64,000 bases of DNA from Streptomyces sp. NRRL S-350 (GTDB taxonomy: Bacteria > Actinomycetota > Actinomycetes > Streptomycetales > Streptomycetaceae). Shown in pieces: positions 45,670 through 54,153 of the stretch. Where the stretch lies: assembly GCF_000719705.1 (NCBI RefSeq), contig NZ_JOHO01000018.1, forward strand, positions 56,328 to 120,327, written 5' to 3'. A model generated the notes under the pieces. That model was not told where the DNA came from, searched no databases, and saw only the letters and a program-made list of their open reading frames with translations. The translations under genes were made by a program, and so were the position numbers. Every line of letters starts with the position of its first letter. Position 1 is the stretch's first letter.

Positions 45670-45864
45670 CGCTCCAGTCTCGCAAAACCGCCGCCGCAAC
45701 GGAGAACGGGCTGCCGCCGGCCCGTCCCTGCGGGACGATATGACTGTCTCCGCAGCCGCGTCCGGCCGCTTCCCCGGTCGGCGCCCGGCCTGCGAACGCT
45801 TCGCCGGGCCCGGACGTTGTCCGGGAGACGGGGACGGACGGACGACAGGGAAGGGTGGGCCGCC

Positions 45865-46128
45865 ATGGGTCTGATGGACAACCTCAAGGGCAAGGCCGAG
45901 GAGCTCAAGGAGAAGGCCGGCGAACTGGCCGGCAAGCACAGCGACCAGATCGACACCATCGTCGACAAGGCCGGGGGCGCGATCGACAAGGCGACCAAGG
46001 GCAAGTACAGCGACCGGATCGAGCACGGCGCCGCCAAGGCCAAGGACGCGGTCGGCGACTTCGCCCACAAGCCGAAGCCGGACCACGAGGGCCCGGCCGG
46101 CGGCAACGGCCCCACCCCGCGGCCCTAG
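45865..46128 (+). CDS. MT0933-type small antitoxin-like protein
   Basis: An 87-residue highly charged protein, LMDNLKGKAEELKEKAGELA with many Lys, Glu and Ala and repeated KxxD segments. This matches the MT0933/Rv0909 antitoxin-like family (pfam MT0933_antitox), which resembles CsbD-like stress proteins. There is no toxin gene beside it, so antitoxin function is doubtful here. ATG 45865 has GGGAAGGGTGGG upstream. The last ~25 residues (KPDHEGPAGGNGPTPRP region) are disordered. A 30-bp tandem duplication straddles the stop codon. Confidence 0.78.
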   Translation: MGLMDNLKGKAEELKEKAGELAGKHSDQIDTIVDKAGGAIDKATKGKYSDRIEHGAAKAKDAVGDFAHKPKPDHEGPAGGNGPTPRP

Positions 46129-46175
46129 CCGCCCCGGCTCCCGACCCCGCGGCCCCAGCCGCCCGGGCTCCCGAC
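46116..46175. repeat. 30-bp tandem duplication spanning a stop codon
   Basis: Copy 1 (46116-46145) contains the TAG stop of the MT0933-type gene; copy 2 (46146-46175) differs at two positions, with CAG at the stop-equivalent. It is a simple tandem duplication of the 3' end of the gene. Confidence 0.85.
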
Positions 46176-46191
46176 CCGGCCGTCCCCCGGG

Positions 46192-46890
46192 TCAGGACCA
46201 GGACGCCACGAAGTACCCGACCCCGTACGGCGCGTCCTGGTAGGCCAGCCGCCCGGCGAGGCCGGCGCCCTCCGCGGCACCGGCCAGCACCTGCCAGGGC
46301 GCGCGGCCCTCGGCCTTGAGTTCGGCGGCCAGGCCCGCGTCCAGCGCGGCGAGGGCGGGCAGGTCGGCCGCGCCCAGCGCGGCGGCGACCTCGGCGTCGA
46401 AGCCCTCGGCCCGCTCGTCCAGGTAGCCGGGCGCCTTCACCGTGCGGCAGGCGCTGCCGTCGCCGAGCACCAGCAGGGCGACCCGGTCGGCGAGGCCGGC
46501 CAGGCCCTGGCCGAGGCCGCGCATCCGGTCGGCGGGGGCGTCGGCGGGCACCGCGCAGGCGTGCGTCGGCAGGGTCACCCCGGCGCGTTCCAGCAGCCAG
46601 GCGCCGACGGTCAGCGAGGGCGCCAGTTCCGGCCCCTCGACCCGGCCGCCGGGCAGCTTGACGACGAGCGGCACGCCGTAGCGCCCGAAGGAGCCGGCCC
46701 CGCCCTCGGTCCACACCTCGGCCTGCGGGCCGGTGCCGACCACCACCACCAGCTGCGGCCCGGCCGCGACCAGCGCCGCCAGCGCCTCGTCGCAGGCGGC
46801 GCGCAGCGCGTCCAGTTCGGCGGCCGCGCCGGCGGCGACCTCGGGGACGAGCAGCGGCGGACAGGGGCACACGGCGGCGGCTACCAGCAT
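46192..46890 (-). CDS. LigB-like class III extradiol dioxygenase-domain protein
   Basis: A 232-residue protein with the LigB-superfamily fold signature: MLVAAAVCPCPPLLVPEV at the start, PQLVVVVGTG near residue 43 and LLVLGDGSACR near 130. Actinobacterial proteins of this type are annotated as class III extradiol dioxygenase subunit B-like. The usual iron-ligand His residues are not obvious: the N-terminal His pair of true LigB enzymes is replaced by Cys-Pro-Cys-Pro-Pro. Catalysis is therefore uncertain. The start is ATG 46890 (or GTG 46899). It follows miaB on the same strand after a strong terminator. Confidence 0.7.
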   Translation of the reverse strand: MLVAAAVCPCPPLLVPEVAAGAAAELDALRAACDEALAALVAAGPQLVVVVGTGPQAEVWTEGGAGSFGRYGVPLVVKLPGGRVEGPELAPSLTVGAWLLERAGVTLPTHACAVPADAPADRMRGLGQGLAGLADRVALLVLGDGSACRTVKAPGYLDERAEGFDAEVAAALGAADLPALAALDAGLAAELKAEGRAPWQVLAGAAEGAGLAGRLAYQDAPYGVGYFVASWS

Positions 46891-46914
46891 GTGGATCACT
46901 CTAGCCGGGAAGAC

Positions 46915-46954
46915 GGGCGGCCCGGCCGGAGCCGAAGCTCCCGCCGGGCCGCCC
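46915..46954 (-). terminator. Hairpin terminator after miaB
   Basis: Arms 46915-46932 and 46937-46954 pair over 17 of 18 positions (one C-C mismatch), with a CGAA tetraloop. It starts 13 bases after the miaB stop, on the minus strand. Confidence 0.85.
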
Positions 46955-46966
46955 GGAACGCGTGCG

Positions 46967-48469
46967 TCAGTCCCCGCAGCAGGCACCGCCGGCCGGGGCG
47001 GCCGCCGGCAGCACGGCCGGGGCGCCGACGGACGGCAGGCCGAGCATCACGCCGGCCGGCTTGGCGGCGGGCTTGGCCTGGCGCCTCTCCCAGGCGTCGC
47101 CGGCCCGGGTGCGGCGCACCGAGAGCGCCGGGCCCTCGGCGAGCAGGTGGTGCGGGGCGGCGTAGGTGATCTCGACGGTCACCATGTCGCCCGGGCGCAC
47201 CGGCTCGTCCGGCTTGCCGAAGTGCACCAGGCGGTTGTCGGGCGCCCGCCCGGAGAGCCGCCGGGTCTTGTCGTCCTTCTTGCCCTCACCCTCGGCGACC
47301 AGGATCTCCAGGGTGCGGCCGACCTGCTTCTTGTTCTCCTCCCAGGAGATCTCCTCCTGGAGCGCGATCAGCCGGTCGTACCGCGCCTGGACGACCTCCT
47401 TCGGCACCTGGTCGGCCATCTCCGCCGCCGGGGTGCCGGGGCGCTTGGAGTACTGGAAGGTGAAGGCGTTGGTGAAGCGGGCCTCGCGGACGACGTGCAT
47501 CGTCTCCTCGAAGTCCTCCTCAGTCTCGCCGGGGAAGCCGACGATGATGTCGGTGGAGATCGCCGCGTCCGGCATCGCCTCGCGGACCTTCCTGATGATC
47601 CCGAGGAAGCGGTCCTGCCGGTAGGAGCGGCGCATCGCCTTGAGCACCCGGTCGGAGCCGGACTGCAGCGGCATGTGCAGCTGGTGCATCACGGCCGGGG
47701 TCTCGGCCATCGCGGCGATCACGTCGTCGGTGAAGTCGCGCGGGTGCGGCGAGGTGAAGCGGATACGCTCCAGGCCGTCGACCTGGCCGGCGGCGCGCAG
47801 CAGCTTGGAGAAGGCCTCGCGGTCGCCGAGGTCGGAGCCGTAGGCGTTGACGTTCTGGCCGAGCAGGGTCACCTCGATGACGCCCTCGTCCACCAGCGCC
47901 TCGATCTCGGCGAGGACGTCGCCGGGGCGCCGGTCCTCCTCCTTGCCGCGCAGCGCGGGGACGATGCAGAACGTGCAGGTGTTGTTGCAGCCGACCGAGA
48001 TCGAGACCCAGGCGGCGTACGCGGAGTCGCGGCGGGTCGGCAGGGTGGAGGGGAAGGTCTCCAGCGACTCCAGGATCTCGACCTGGGCCTTCCGCTCGAT
48101 CGCGGCCCGCTCCAGCAGGGCCGGCAGGTGCCCGATGTTGTGGGTGCCGAACACCACGTCGACCCAGGGGGCGCGCTTGACGATGCTGTCGCGGTCCTTC
48201 TGGGCCAGGCAGCCGCCGACGGCGATCTGCATGCCCTGGTGGCGGCTCTTGACCGGCGCCAGCTGGCCGAGGTTGCCGTACAGCTTGTTGTCGGCGTTCT
48301 CGCGCACCGCGCAGGTGTTGAACACCACCAGGTCCGGGTCGCCCTCGGGGCCGGCCTTGACGTAGCCCGCCTCCTCCAGCAGCCCGGACAGCCGCTCGGA
48401 GTCGTGGACGTTCATCTGACAGCCGTGCGTGACGACCTTGTAGCTCTTCAATCCGCTCTCACCGCTCAC
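46967..48469 (-). CDS. miaB: tRNA-2-methylthio-N6-dimethylallyladenosine synthase
   Basis: A 500-residue radical SAM methylthiotransferase acting on i6A37 of tRNA. The N-terminal UPF0004 domain shows the three cluster cysteines ([31 protein letters not shown]). The radical SAM motif is [10 protein letters not shown] near residue 155 with [10 protein letters not shown] following. A TRAM-like domain lies near residues 385-450 ([14 protein letters not shown]). The C-terminus carries an extra ~45 residues ending in CCGD. The start is GTG 48469. It acts on the product of MiaA, encoded nearby. TAXI diverges 95 bases upstream. Confidence 0.95.
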   Translation of the reverse strand: MSGESGLKSYKVVTHGCQMNVHDSERLSGLLEEAGYVKAGPEGDPDLVVFNTCAVRENADNKLYGNLGQLAPVKSRHQGMQIAVGGCLAQKDRDSIVKRAPWVDVVFGTHNIGHLPALLERAAIERKAQVEILESLETFPSTLPTRRDSAYAAWVSISVGCNNTCTFCIVPALRGKEEDRRPGDVLAEIEALVDEGVIEVTLLGQNVNAYGSDLGDREAFSKLLRAAGQVDGLERIRFTSPHPRDFTDDVIAAMAETPAVMHQLHMPLQSGSDRVLKAMRRSYRQDRFLGIIRKVREAMPDAAISTDIIVGFPGETEEDFEETMHVVREARFTNAFTFQYSKRPGTPAAEMADQVPKEVVQARYDRLIALQEEISWEENKKQVGRTLEILVAEGEGKKDDKTRRLSGRAPDNRLVHFGKPDEPVRPGDMVTVEITYAAPHHLLAEGPALSVRRTRAGDAWERRQAKPAAKPAGVMLGLPSVGAPAVLPAAAPAGGACCGD

Positions 48470-48564
48470 CAGACCAGGGTACGGGCAGCCGCGAAGCCCT
48501 TTTCCCGTGGCTTCCACGCCCCGTTCCCCTCCCGTTCCGCCGGAGCGCCTGGCAGTATCCCTGC

Positions 48565-49584
48565 ATGGCCCCCACCACCGCGTCCCGTCTCGGCGCCGCC
48601 GTCCGCACCGCGGCCCGCAGCCCACTGTGGCGGGCGGTGCTGGTGGCGGTGCTGCTGGTCGCCGGCCTGGGCGGCTGGTGGCTGTCGGCGGGCCGCTCGC
48701 CCGGGTACCCGCGCGGGGAGGTCCGCTTCGCCACCGGCGTGCAGCGCGGCGTCTACGACCGGTACGGGCAGCTGCTGCAGGCGCACGTCTCGGGGGCGAT
48801 GCCGGGGGTGCGGCTGGCCCTGGACAACTCCGAGGGCTCGATAGACAACCTCACCCGGGTGATCACCGGCCAGGACACCTTCGCGATCGCCACCGCCGAC
48901 GCGGTCGCCGATTACCAGAGCCCCGGCAAGGACCGGCTGCGGGCGATCGCCCGGCTGTACGACGACTACCTGCAGCTCGTCGTCCCGGCCTCCTCCCCGG
49001 TGCGCCGCACCGCGGACCTCAAGGGCCTGCGGGTCGGCGTCGGCCTGCCGCAGTCCGGGGTGAACCTGGTGACCAAGCGGCTGCTGGCGGCGGCCGGGCT
49101 GGATCCGGACCGCGACATCGTGCCGGTCTCGGCGGGTGTGGGCGATGCCGCCGACCAGCTGCGCGAGGGCAGACTGGACGCGTTCTTCTGGTCCGGCGGC
49201 CTGCCCACCAGCGCGCTCACCGACCTCTCCGAGCACATGAAGATCCGGGTCGTGCCGCTGGGCGACCTCTCCGAAGCCCTGCATAAGGCCGAGGGCGGCG
49301 GCACCGACGCGTACCGGGCGGCGACCATGCCCAAGGGCACCTACCCGAACGCCGAGCCCAAGGACGCCGTCGCCACGGTGGCCGTGCCCAACCTGCTGAT
49401 CACCCGGGACGACGTGGACCCGGCCCTGGTCGAGGGCATGACCCGCGCGGTGATCGACAGCCGGGACCAGATCGGCGCCCAGGTGCACGCCGCCCAGCTG
49501 GTCGACCTGCGCACCGCCGTCTACACCGACCCGCTCCCGCTGCACACCGGCGCGGCGCGCTACTACCGCTCGGTGAAGCCGTAG
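48565..49584 (+). CDS. TAXI-family solute-binding protein, orphan
   Basis: A 339-residue extracellular binding protein of the TAXI type (TRAP transporter, immunogenic protein family). One N-terminal TM helix ([16 protein letters not shown], residues ~26-41) anchors or exports it. The TAXI fold shows [46 protein letters not shown] and [11 protein letters not shown]. No TRAP membrane (DctQM/fused) subunit is present nearby. The facing two-component system suggests it delivers a signal ligand to the sensor kinase rather than feeding a transporter, but that is inference. Confidence 0.85.
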   Translation: MAPTTASRLGAAVRTAARSPLWRAVLVAVLLVAGLGGWWLSAGRSPGYPRGEVRFATGVQRGVYDRYGQLLQAHVSGAMPGVRLALDNSEGSIDNLTRVITGQDTFAIATADAVADYQSPGKDRLRAIARLYDDYLQLVVPASSPVRRTADLKGLRVGVGLPQSGVNLVTKRLLAAAGLDPDRDIVPVSAGVGDAADQLREGRLDAFFWSGGLPTSALTDLSEHMKIRVVPLGDLSEALHKAEGGGTDAYRAATMPKGTYPNAEPKDAVATVAVPNLLITRDDVDPALVEGMTRAVIDSRDQIGAQVHAAQLVDLRTAVYTDPLPLHTGAARYYRSVKP

Positions 49585-49642
49585 GGCCCGTCCTCGCCGC
49601 CGCTCCGGACGCGGCACGCGACACCCGGCACCCGGCACACGA

Positions 49643-49706
49643 CGCCGGCTCCCGGTACGCGGCACCCGGCCCCGGCACGCGACGCCGCCGGCTCCCGGTA
49701 CGCGGC
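49643..49706. repeat. 21-bp direct repeats in convergent intergenic region
   Basis: Identical 21-base copies at 49643-49663 and 49686-49706, 43 bp apart, with additional GGCACGCGACxCC-like motifs around 49610-49690. They lie between the TAXI gene and the histidine kinase gene. No clear hairpin is formed by the two copies, as they are direct. Confidence 0.8.
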
Positions 49707-49723
49707 TCCCGAGCGCGCCGGCG

Positions 49724-51148
49724 TCAGCTCTCCGCCCTCGGCACCGCCAGCGTCACCGCGAGGCCGGTCGGCTTCACCGGCGCGAAGCCGAGCGAGCCGC
49801 CGCCGGCCGCGAGCAGGGTGCGGGCGATGGACAGGCCGAGCCCGGAGCCGTCCACGTTCTGGTGCCTCGGGCTGCGCCAGAACCGGTCGCCGGCCCGGGA
49901 CAGCTCGTCCTCGGCGAGCCCGGGCCCGGCGTCGGTGACGGTCACCATGACCTCGTCGTGGCGCACCGCGACCCGCAGCCGTACCTCGCTGCCGGCCGGG
50001 CTGAACTTGAGCGCGTTGTCCACCACGGCGTCCAGGGCCGAGCCGAAGCCGATCGGGTCGGCCATGCCGACCGCCATCGCCGGGCCGTCCCAGCGCAGCC
50101 GGATCCCGCGCTGCTCGGCGACCGGCCGCCAGGCGTCCACCCGGGCCAGGGTGAGCTGGGCGAGGTCGGTGCGCTCCGGCTCGGGGCGGGCGTGCTCGGC
50201 GGTGGCGAGCCCGAGCAGGTCGTCCAGCACCCGGGCCAGCCGGGTGCCCTCCTCCCGGACGCCGCTGAGCTCCTCCTCGTGTCCCTCGGGCAGCTCCAGG
50301 CCGAGCACCTCGACCCGCAGCAGCAGCGCCGAGAGCGGGTTGCGCAGTTGGTGCGAGGCGTCCGCGACGAAGGCCTTCTGCTGGTCCATCGCGAGCACCA
50401 CGTGGTCCGCCATCTCGTTGAACGAGCGTGCCAGCCGCTGCAGTTCGGGCGGTCCGCCGCCGGGGGCGACCCGGGCGGCCATCCGGCCGGTGGCTATGTC
50501 GTGGGTGGCGCGGTCCAGGGTGCGCACCGGGCGCAGCACCCACTCGGTGAGCCGGACGGCCAGCAGCACGGCGACGATCATCGCGGCGGCCTCGCCCGCG
50601 ACGAGCACCAGCCACTTGTGCAGCACCCGGGTGCGCAGCGCCCCGGTCGGGGACTCGCTGAGCACCACGGCGACCACGTCGCCGTCGCGCACCACGGGGG
50701 CGGCGACGGTGATCGTCCGGTCCGGTGTCCACGGCCAGACCTGCGGCGGGTTGTGGCTGCGCCGCCCGTCCAGCGCCTCCTGGAAGGCCTGGGCGCCCCA
50801 GCCGCCGGTGGGCACCCGCCAGTCGGCGGGCGCGGCCGCGATCGGCAGGCCGTCGCGCTGGAAGATGCCCAGGCGCACGCCGTACAGGTCGTAGTAGCGG
50901 CGGACCTCGGCGTCGATGGCGTGCTGCCGGCTGAGGTCACCGGGGGCGGGCTCCGGTTCGCCCTTGCGGGCGGAGTCGGCGGCGCCGGAGGTGGGCAGGT
51001 CCTGGGCGAAGCGGGCGGCGTCGTCGAGCCGGTCGACGACCACCCGGCTCTGCTCGGCGGCCGCGACCGCCGCCGCGAGCGGCAGCCCCAGGGCGGCCAG
51101 GACGCAGAGCATGAGGGCGATCAGGATGCCGAGCAGGCGGGTGCGCAC
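49724..51148 (-). CDS. Sensor histidine kinase of a TAXI-associated two-component system
   Basis: A 474-residue membrane kinase. TM1 is residues ~5-32 and TM2 ~177-200, with an extracytoplasmic sensor domain of ~145 residues between them. A HAMP domain follows (LRPVRTLDRATHDIATGRM). The H-box is ASHQLRNPL, with the phospho-accepting His near residue 265. The N-box is AVVDNALKFSPAG, then the D/F region TDAGPGLAEDEL and G2 region GSGLGLSIA. It is encoded 6 bases after the response regulator, so the two form an operon. The ligand is unknown but may be presented by the TAXI protein encoded opposite. Confidence 0.93.
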   Translation of the reverse strand: MRTRLLGILIALMLCVLAALGLPLAAAVAAAEQSRVVVDRLDDAARFAQDLPTSGAADSARKGEPEPAPGDLSRQHAIDAEVRRYYDLYGVRLGIFQRDGLPIAAAPADWRVPTGGWGAQAFQEALDGRRSHNPPQVWPWTPDRTITVAAPVVRDGDVVAVVLSESPTGALRTRVLHKWLVLVAGEAAAMIVAVLLAVRLTEWVLRPVRTLDRATHDIATGRMAARVAPGGGPPELQRLARSFNEMADHVVLAMDQQKAFVADASHQLRNPLSALLLRVEVLGLELPEGHEEELSGVREEGTRLARVLDDLLGLATAEHARPEPERTDLAQLTLARVDAWRPVAEQRGIRLRWDGPAMAVGMADPIGFGSALDAVVDNALKFSPAGSEVRLRVAVRHDEVMVTVTDAGPGLAEDELSRAGDRFWRSPRHQNVDGSGLGLSIARTLLAAGGGSLGFAPVKPTGLAVTLAVPRAES

Positions 51149-51154
51149 GTGCGG

Positions 51155-51913
51155 TCAGTGCTCCGCGGGGGCGTTCGGGGCCGGGTCCGCCGCGGCGGGC
51201 GCCGGGCACTCGGGGATCAGGCGGTAGCCGACGCCGCGGACGGCCTCGACCAGGCCGGGCAGGGCGAGCTTGTTGCGCAGCGAGCCGATGTGCACCTCGA
51301 GGGTGCGCCCGTTGCCCTCCCAGCCGCTGCGCCAGACCTCGCTGAAGATCTGCTCGCGCCGGTAGACCACGCCGGGGCTCTGGGCGAGCAGGGCGAGCAG
51401 GTCGAACTCCTTGCGGGTGAGCGGCACGTCGCGGCCGTCCACGCTGACCCGGCGGCGCTCCCGGTCGATCCGGATGCCGCGGGACTCCAGCGGGCCGCGC
51501 TGCTGCGGTACGGCGTCGGGCTCGGGCACGGACGCCGAGGAGGGGGCGGCGCCGCGGCGGGCCACGGCGTGGATGCGGGCGAGCAGCTCGCCCATGTCGT
51601 ACGGCTTGGTGACGTAGTCGTCGGCGCCCAGGTTGAGGCCGTGGATCCGGGAGCGGACGTCGGCGCGGGCGGTGACCATGATCACCGGCACGCCGCTGCC
51701 GGCCCTGATCCGGCTGCACACCTCGAAGCCGTCTCGGTCGGGCAGCCCGAGGTCGAGCAGCACCACCCGGTACGGCTCGTTGCCGTCCGGCACCAGGGCG
51801 TCCAGCGCCTCGTGCCCGCTGCGGGCGTGCCGGACCTGGAAGCCGTGCCGGCCCAGGACCGCGACCAGCGCGGCGGCCACGCGTTCGTCGTCCTCGACGA
51901 GCAGAAGTCGCAT
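51155..51913 (-). CDS. OmpR/PhoB-type response regulator
   Basis: A 252-residue regulator. The receiver domain has the acidic pair EDD near residue 8, phospho-acceptor Asp in VLLDLGLPDRDGFE (~residue 53) and Lys in YVTKPYD (~105). A ~35-residue linker leads to a winged-helix effector domain with VPLTRKEFDLLALLAQSPGV, RREQIFSEVW, and TLEVHIGSLRNKL. ATG 51913 has GGAGGAG upstream; earlier in-frame starts are unlikely. Three 10-bp repeats 23-52 bases upstream of its start are candidate binding sites for the regulator itself. Confidence 0.94.
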   Translation of the reverse strand: MRLLLVEDDERVAAALVAVLGRHGFQVRHARSGHEALDALVPDGNEPYRVVLLDLGLPDRDGFEVCSRIRAGSGVPVIMVTARADVRSRIHGLNLGADDYVTKPYDMGELLARIHAVARRGAAPSSASVPEPDAVPQQRGPLESRGIRIDRERRRVSVDGRDVPLTRKEFDLLALLAQSPGVVYRREQIFSEVWRSGWEGNGRTLEVHIGSLRNKLALPGLVEAVRGVGYRLIPECPAPAAADPAPNAPAEH

Positions 51914-52313
51914 CCTGTTCTCCTCCTTCCCCCACGTGATCACTGGTGATCACTGGCGATCACCGGTCTGAACGGTCGGGCCCCGTTCCTGCGCAGTATG
52001 GGCCAGTGCGCGGCCGGACGCCAGGCTGGACCGCGCACCGGGCTCGTGGGGGAGGTTCGGCACCGGCGCGGATTCCCGCTGTGACATGCCCCGTCGGCGC
52101 CCTTGCGAACAGCACGCGCCCGTCGTGTGGCCGTTTCGTGATCCTCAAGTTCCGCTCAGATCGGCTGACGGCGCCCGGTCACGGCTCCTATGGTCGGCCC
52201 ACCGGGGGCTGCGGCTCCGCCGGTCGCGGCTCCCGGATTCGTACCACCATTGCCTGCCAAGGGAGTTGGGAATTCTCCGGTAGGCGCGATCCAACACAGA
52301 GGGAGCAGGCGCG
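51914..52313. other. Divergent control region: two-component system and gluABCD
   Basis: No gene is supported in these 400 bases. The first ~50 hold the regulator's promoter-proximal repeats (see separate entry). The last 120 hold the glu operon promoter and leader, ending in a GGGAGCAGG ribosome binding site before gluA. I see no clear -10/-35 pair with confidence. Confidence 0.55.
51936..51965 (-). promoter_or_regulatory. Three tandem 10-bp repeats upstream of the response regulator
   Basis: GTGATCACTG occurs twice (51936-51945, 51946-51955) and a variant GCGATCACCG once (51956-51965). The 10-bp phase puts each copy on the same DNA face, as expected for OmpR-type regulator dimers. Their position 23 bases from the start codon suggests autoregulation, inferred only. 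Confidence 0.7.
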
Positions 52314-53087
52314 ATGACCGAGAGCCCCATCGAGGACTCCACCCCCGCAGCCGCCCCGCTGGTCGTGCTGGGCAACGTCAACAAGCACTACGGCGCGCTG
52401 CACGTACTGCAGGACATCGACCTCCGGATCGCCCAGGGCGAGGTGGTCGTGGTGATCGGCCCCTCCGGCTCGGGCAAGTCCACGCTCTGCCGGACGATCA
52501 ACCGGCTGGAGAGCATCGACTCCGGCACGATCACCATCGACGGCCGGCCGCTGCCCGCCGAGGGCAAGGAACTGGCCCGGCTGCGCGCCGAGGTCGGCAT
52601 GGTGTTCCAGAGCTTCAACCTGTTCGCGCACAAGACCGTGCTGGAGAACGTGGTCATCGGCCAGGTGAAGGTGCGCAAGTTGCCCCGCCCGCAGGCCGAG
52701 AAGACCGCCCGCGAGCTGCTGGAGCGCGTCGGCGTCGGCGCCCAGGCGGACAAGTACCCGGCCCAGCTCTCCGGCGGCCAGCAGCAGCGCGTGGCGATCG
52801 CCCGGGCGCTGGCGATGAAGCCCAAGGTGATGCTCTTCGACGAGCCCACCTCGGCGCTCGACCCGGAGATGGTCAACGAGGTGCTGGAGGTCATGCGCCA
52901 ACTCGCCGCGGACGGCATGACGATGGTCGTGGTCACCCACGAGATGGGCTTCGCCCGCTCCGCCGCCAACCGCGTGCTGTTCATGGCCGACGGCAGGATC
53001 GTCGAGCAGAACACCCCGGACGCCTTCTTCACCGCGCCGCGTTCGGACCGGGCCAAGGACTTCCTCTCGAAGATCCTGCACCACTGA
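52314..53087 (+). CDS. gluA: Glutamate ABC transporter ATP-binding protein
   Basis: A 257-residue ABC ATPase powering glutamate (or polar amino acid) uptake. Walker A is GPSGSGKST (~residue 47), Q-loop [10 protein letters not shown] signature [15 protein letters not shown] near 150, Walker [13 protein letters not shown] and switch His in VTHEMG. It is the first gene of a four-gene operon with a binding protein and two permeases in the order known from Corynebacterium and Streptomyces gluABCD. A stem-loop follows before gluB. Confidence 0.94.
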   Translation: MTESPIEDSTPAAAPLVVLGNVNKHYGALHVLQDIDLRIAQGEVVVVIGPSGSGKSTLCRTINRLESIDSGTITIDGRPLPAEGKELARLRAEVGMVFQSFNLFAHKTVLENVVIGQVKVRKLPRPQAEKTARELLERVGVGAQADKYPAQLSGGQQQRVAIARALAMKPKVMLFDEPTSALDPEMVNEVLEVMRQLAADGMTMVVVTHEMGFARSAANRVLFMADGRIVEQNTPDAFFTAPRSDRAKDFLSKILHH

Positions 53088-53103
53088 CGCTTCGATACCA
53101 CGC

Positions 53104-53135
53104 GGGCCGCCTCCGGCAACGGTGCCGAGCGGCCC
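53104..53135 (+). other. Intercistronic stem-loop between gluA and gluB
   Basis: GGGCCGC (53104-53110) pairs with GCGGCCC (53129-53135) and, inside, CGGCA (53114-53118) with TGCCG (53123-53127) around an ACGG loop. It lies 70 bases before gluB. A role in raising binding-protein mRNA level is inferred from position. Confidence 0.75.
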
Positions 53136-53205
53136 TGCCCCCGCACGACTTCCAGAAGCCAGAGCCCGGTTGACGCCGCGGCCCAGCCCCAGGAGAACAG
53201 CCCTC

Positions 53206-54105
53206 ATGAGGACTTCCCGCACCCTCGCCGTCGCGCTCTGTGCCGTCGCGCTCACCGCCACCGCCGCCTGCGGCAAGGACGGCACCCCCGGCGCCGCCCC
53301 CACCTCCGGCAACGCCCCCAAGCTGCCGACCTACACGGTCAAGACCGACGCCAAGATCGACTCCTCGATCATCGCCGAGGCCAAGAAGCGCGGTCAGCTG
53401 ATCATCGGCGCCAAGGCCGACCAGCCGAACCTCGGCTGGGAGGACGTCGCCACCGGCGACCGCAGCGGCTTCGACATCGAGATCGCCAAGATGATCGCCG
53501 CCGACCTCGGCTTCACCCCGCAGCAGATCAAGTGGCAGACCCTGGTCTCCTCGCAGCGCGAGCCGGCCATCGCCAAGGGCCAGATCGACTTCTACGTCGG
53601 CACCTACAGCATCAACGACGAGCGCAAGAAGACCGTCTCCTTCGCGGGCCCGTACTACATCGCCGGCCAGGACCTGCTGGTGAAGCAGGACAACACCTCG
53701 ATCACCGGCCCGGAGAGCGTGGGCGGCAAGAACGTCTGCACCGCCACCGGCTCCACCTCGATCAAGAACATCCAGCAGTACAACCCGAAGATCACGCAGT
53801 TCGACACCTACTCGGCCTGCGTCGAGAAGCTCATCTCCGGCGAGGTCGACGCCGTCACCACCGACGACGCCATCCTCAAGGGCTACGCCTCCAAGTACGC
53901 CGGCAAGCTCAAGGTCGTCGGCAAGCCCTTCACCAAGGAGAACTACGGCGTCGGCCTCAACAAGGACGACTCCGTCCTGCGCAACGCCATCAGCGACGCC
54001 CTCAAGGCCCACGAGGACAACGGCGACTGGAAGAAGGCCTACGACGCCACGCTCGGCGCCTCCGGCTCCCCCGCGCCCGACGTCCCGGCCCTCGACCGCT
54101 ACTGA
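53206..54105 (+). CDS. gluB: Glutamate-binding lipoprotein
   Basis: A 299-residue family 3 solute-binding protein. The signal peptide ends in the lipobox TATAAC, cysteine near residue 22. The mature fold shows LIIGAKADQPNLGWED, FDIEIAKMIAADLGF and an aspartate-lined ligand region (DAVTTDDAILKGY). ATG 53206 has AGGAGA upstream. It captures the amino acid outside the membrane and passes it to GluC/GluD. Confidence 0.94.
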   Translation: MRTSRTLAVALCAVALTATAACGKDGTPGAAPTSGNAPKLPTYTVKTDAKIDSSIIAEAKKRGQLIIGAKADQPNLGWEDVATGDRSGFDIEIAKMIAADLGFTPQQIKWQTLVSSQREPAIAKGQIDFYVGTYSINDERKKTVSFAGPYYIAGQDLLVKQDNTSITGPESVGGKNVCTATGSTSIKNIQQYNPKITQFDTYSACVEKLISGEVDAVTTDDAILKGYASKYAGKLKVVGKPFTKENYGVGLNKDDSVLRNAISDALKAHEDNGDWKKAYDATLGASGSPAPDVPALDRY

Positions 54106-54153
54106 TCCGCCCACCGCACCATTCCTGACCGTTATTGAGAGGAGGGCCGCCTG

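Noticed and set aside
45865..46128. Complete toxin-antitoxin module
   Set aside because: Only the antitoxin-like half is present; both neighbours are housekeeping or LigB-like genes.
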